Origin: an uncultured Candidatus Melainabacteria bacterium
GTDB taxonomy: Bacteria > Cyanobacteriota > Vampirovibrionia > Gastranaerophilales > Gastranaerophilaceae
Assembly (NCBI GenBank): GCA_934754735.1
Contig: CAKVJE010000003.1
Coordinates: forward strand, 1 to 43,529
Direction of reading: 5' to 3'
DNA: 43,529 nucleotides
Shown: in pieces, positions 43,019 to 43,529 of the stretch
Layout: each line of letters begins with the position of its first letter
Position numbering within the stretch: the stretch's first letter is position 1
Made by a program: the position numbers and the translations under genes
The notes under the pieces: generated by a model
Told to the model about the DNA's origin: nothing
Database searches by the model: none
What the model saw: only the letters and a program-made list of their open reading frames with translations

Positions 43019-43323
43019 GTTTATTAGAAGCCGGTATGATGGCAAGCTTTGGATTAAGTTGGCCGATTGCAGCATACAAAACTTATAAATGTAAATGCGT
43101 ACATGGAAAAAGCCTTACTTTTTCATATTTAATTCTATTTGGATATATTTGCGGAATTTTAAATAAACTTTTGTATAATAATGACTATGTAATTTGGATA
43201 TATTACGCAAATGCAGTGTTTCTATTGCTAGACATGTTTTTGTATTACAGATATAAAAATAATCCGGTCCCTAAAACTGCCGAACTTCCGATAGAAATAA
43301 ACGAAGAAGTGAAAATTGATTGA
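43015..43323 (+). CDS. Small PQ-loop/SemiSWEET-like membrane protein
   Basis: The 102-residue product has three hydrophobic segments (about 3-22, 36-52 and 59-76) and a SFGLSWPIAAYKTYKCK opening with W-P and the following GKSLTFSYLILFGYICGI, which resemble a SemiSWEET/PQ-loop triple-helix bundle. Such bundles dimerise to form small transporters. Its ATGA overlap with the dehydrogenase gene (AAGGAG upstream) ties it to 4-hydroxybutyrate use, perhaps as substrate or product carrier. The transport role is inference. Confidence 0.65.
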   Translation: MSLLEAGMMASFGLSWPIAAYKTYKCKCVHGKSLTFSYLILFGYICGILNKLLYNNDYVIWIYYANAVFLLLDMFLYYRYKNNPVPKTAELPIEINEEVKID

Positions 43324-43325
43324 TG

Positions 43326-43357
43326 AAAAACAGCATACTTTAAGTATGCTGTTTTTA
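43326..43357 (+). terminator. Rho-independent terminator of the sucD-4hbD operon
   Basis: A perfect hairpin (AACAGCATACTT / AAGTATGCTGTT, sharing the central TA) is followed by a T-rich tail. Confidence 0.9.
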
Positions 43358-43381
43358 TTGTATTAAATTTTTATTTTGTTG

Positions 43382-43435
43382 ATATAGCAAAATATTCACA
43401 GGAAGCCACTGACACGAATTTGCAGGTGTGCTTCA
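43382..43435. repeat. Flanking repeat, copy B
   Basis: This is the counterpart of 36077-36131. On the minus strand it reads EAHLQIRVSGF followed by a stop, matching EAHLQIRVNGL of the pseudogene at the other side. It appears to be a second remnant of the same sequence. Confidence 0.65.
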
Positions 43436-43529
43436 GTATCACATATTTAGTATTTTATAAGTTTCAGTGAAATATAAAAACCTAGTTATTACTTATTTAC
43501 CAATGTTTATTAAGATATTTTTCTTAAAT

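Noticed and set aside
1..43529. CRISPR arrays, rRNA genes, riboswitches
   Set aside because: No regularly spaced repeat array, rRNA segment or riboswitch fold was recognised by eye; the repeats seen are palindromic or iteron-like.

Overview
The window is AT-rich, densely coding bacterial DNA. It looks like a gut member of the Melainabacteria (Vampirovibrionia, order Gastranaerophilales), a non-photosynthetic relative of cyanobacteria. This is inference from several traits: both tRNAs lack an encoded CCA end, a Mini-RNase III gene is present, basal-body rod genes are present, and several otherwise unrelated large proteins begin with the same kind of short N-terminal segment (ILP/IFGI-type start, then an F-R-G, F-R-A or Y-Q-G motif). 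No marker gene settles the taxonomy.

Layout. (1) 1-~12850 is an accessory region that starts just after the 3' end of a tRNA-Leu. It holds a Mu/Tn552-type transposition module (DDE transposase, MuB-like ATPase, a recombinase core-binding domain without a catalytic domain, a small HTH protein). Next come a macrodomain / DUF6994 / DUF4186 / TIGR02391 block, two small minus-strand genes, a RhuM-Fic protein with a lipoprotein and a small partner, and a four-gene minus-strand operon: two ComEC-like metallo-beta-lactamase-fold proteins, a membrane protein and a permuted papain-fold hydrolase. (2) 13294-17380 is housekeeping: rfbA-rfbB (dTDP-sugar synthesis), pgk and udp. (3) 17700-23550 is a rod-gene operon (two FlgF/FlgG-type proteins, flgB, flgC, and a possible FliK-like protein) interrupted by an oppositely oriented 754-residue gene. 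(4) 23780-25690 is an anti-sigma/ECF sigma/Spy-like cassette bracketed by copies of a palindromic element. (5) 25824-31985 holds lineage-type large proteins, a PHP phosphoesterase and a REP-associated tyrosine transposase. (6) 32085-34860 holds an exported protein, a FtsB-like protein, a TPR protein, mrnC and tRNA-Asn. (7) 34861-36130 is a scarred zone: a recombinase-like remnant, iteron-like repeats, a UDG-family gene and a pseudogene. (8) 36247-43325 is a catabolic module: CoA transferase, succinate-semialdehyde dehydrogenase, 4-hydroxybutyrate dehydrogenase, an AHL/gamma-butyrolactone-type lactonase, a cytoplasmic two-component system and a small PQ-loop-like membrane protein.

How the genes work together. 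The last module would interconvert succinate, succinyl-CoA, succinate semialdehyde and 4-hydroxybutyrate as in Clostridium kluyveri. The lactonase adds a possible entry from gamma-butyrolactone, as in the Agrobacterium blcABC locus, and the two-component genes surround the lactonase. The most unusual candidates are the four-gene MBL/MBL/membrane/papain operon and this lactonase-plus-two-component 4-hydroxybutyrate module. All functional statements come from reading motifs by eye; no database search was run.
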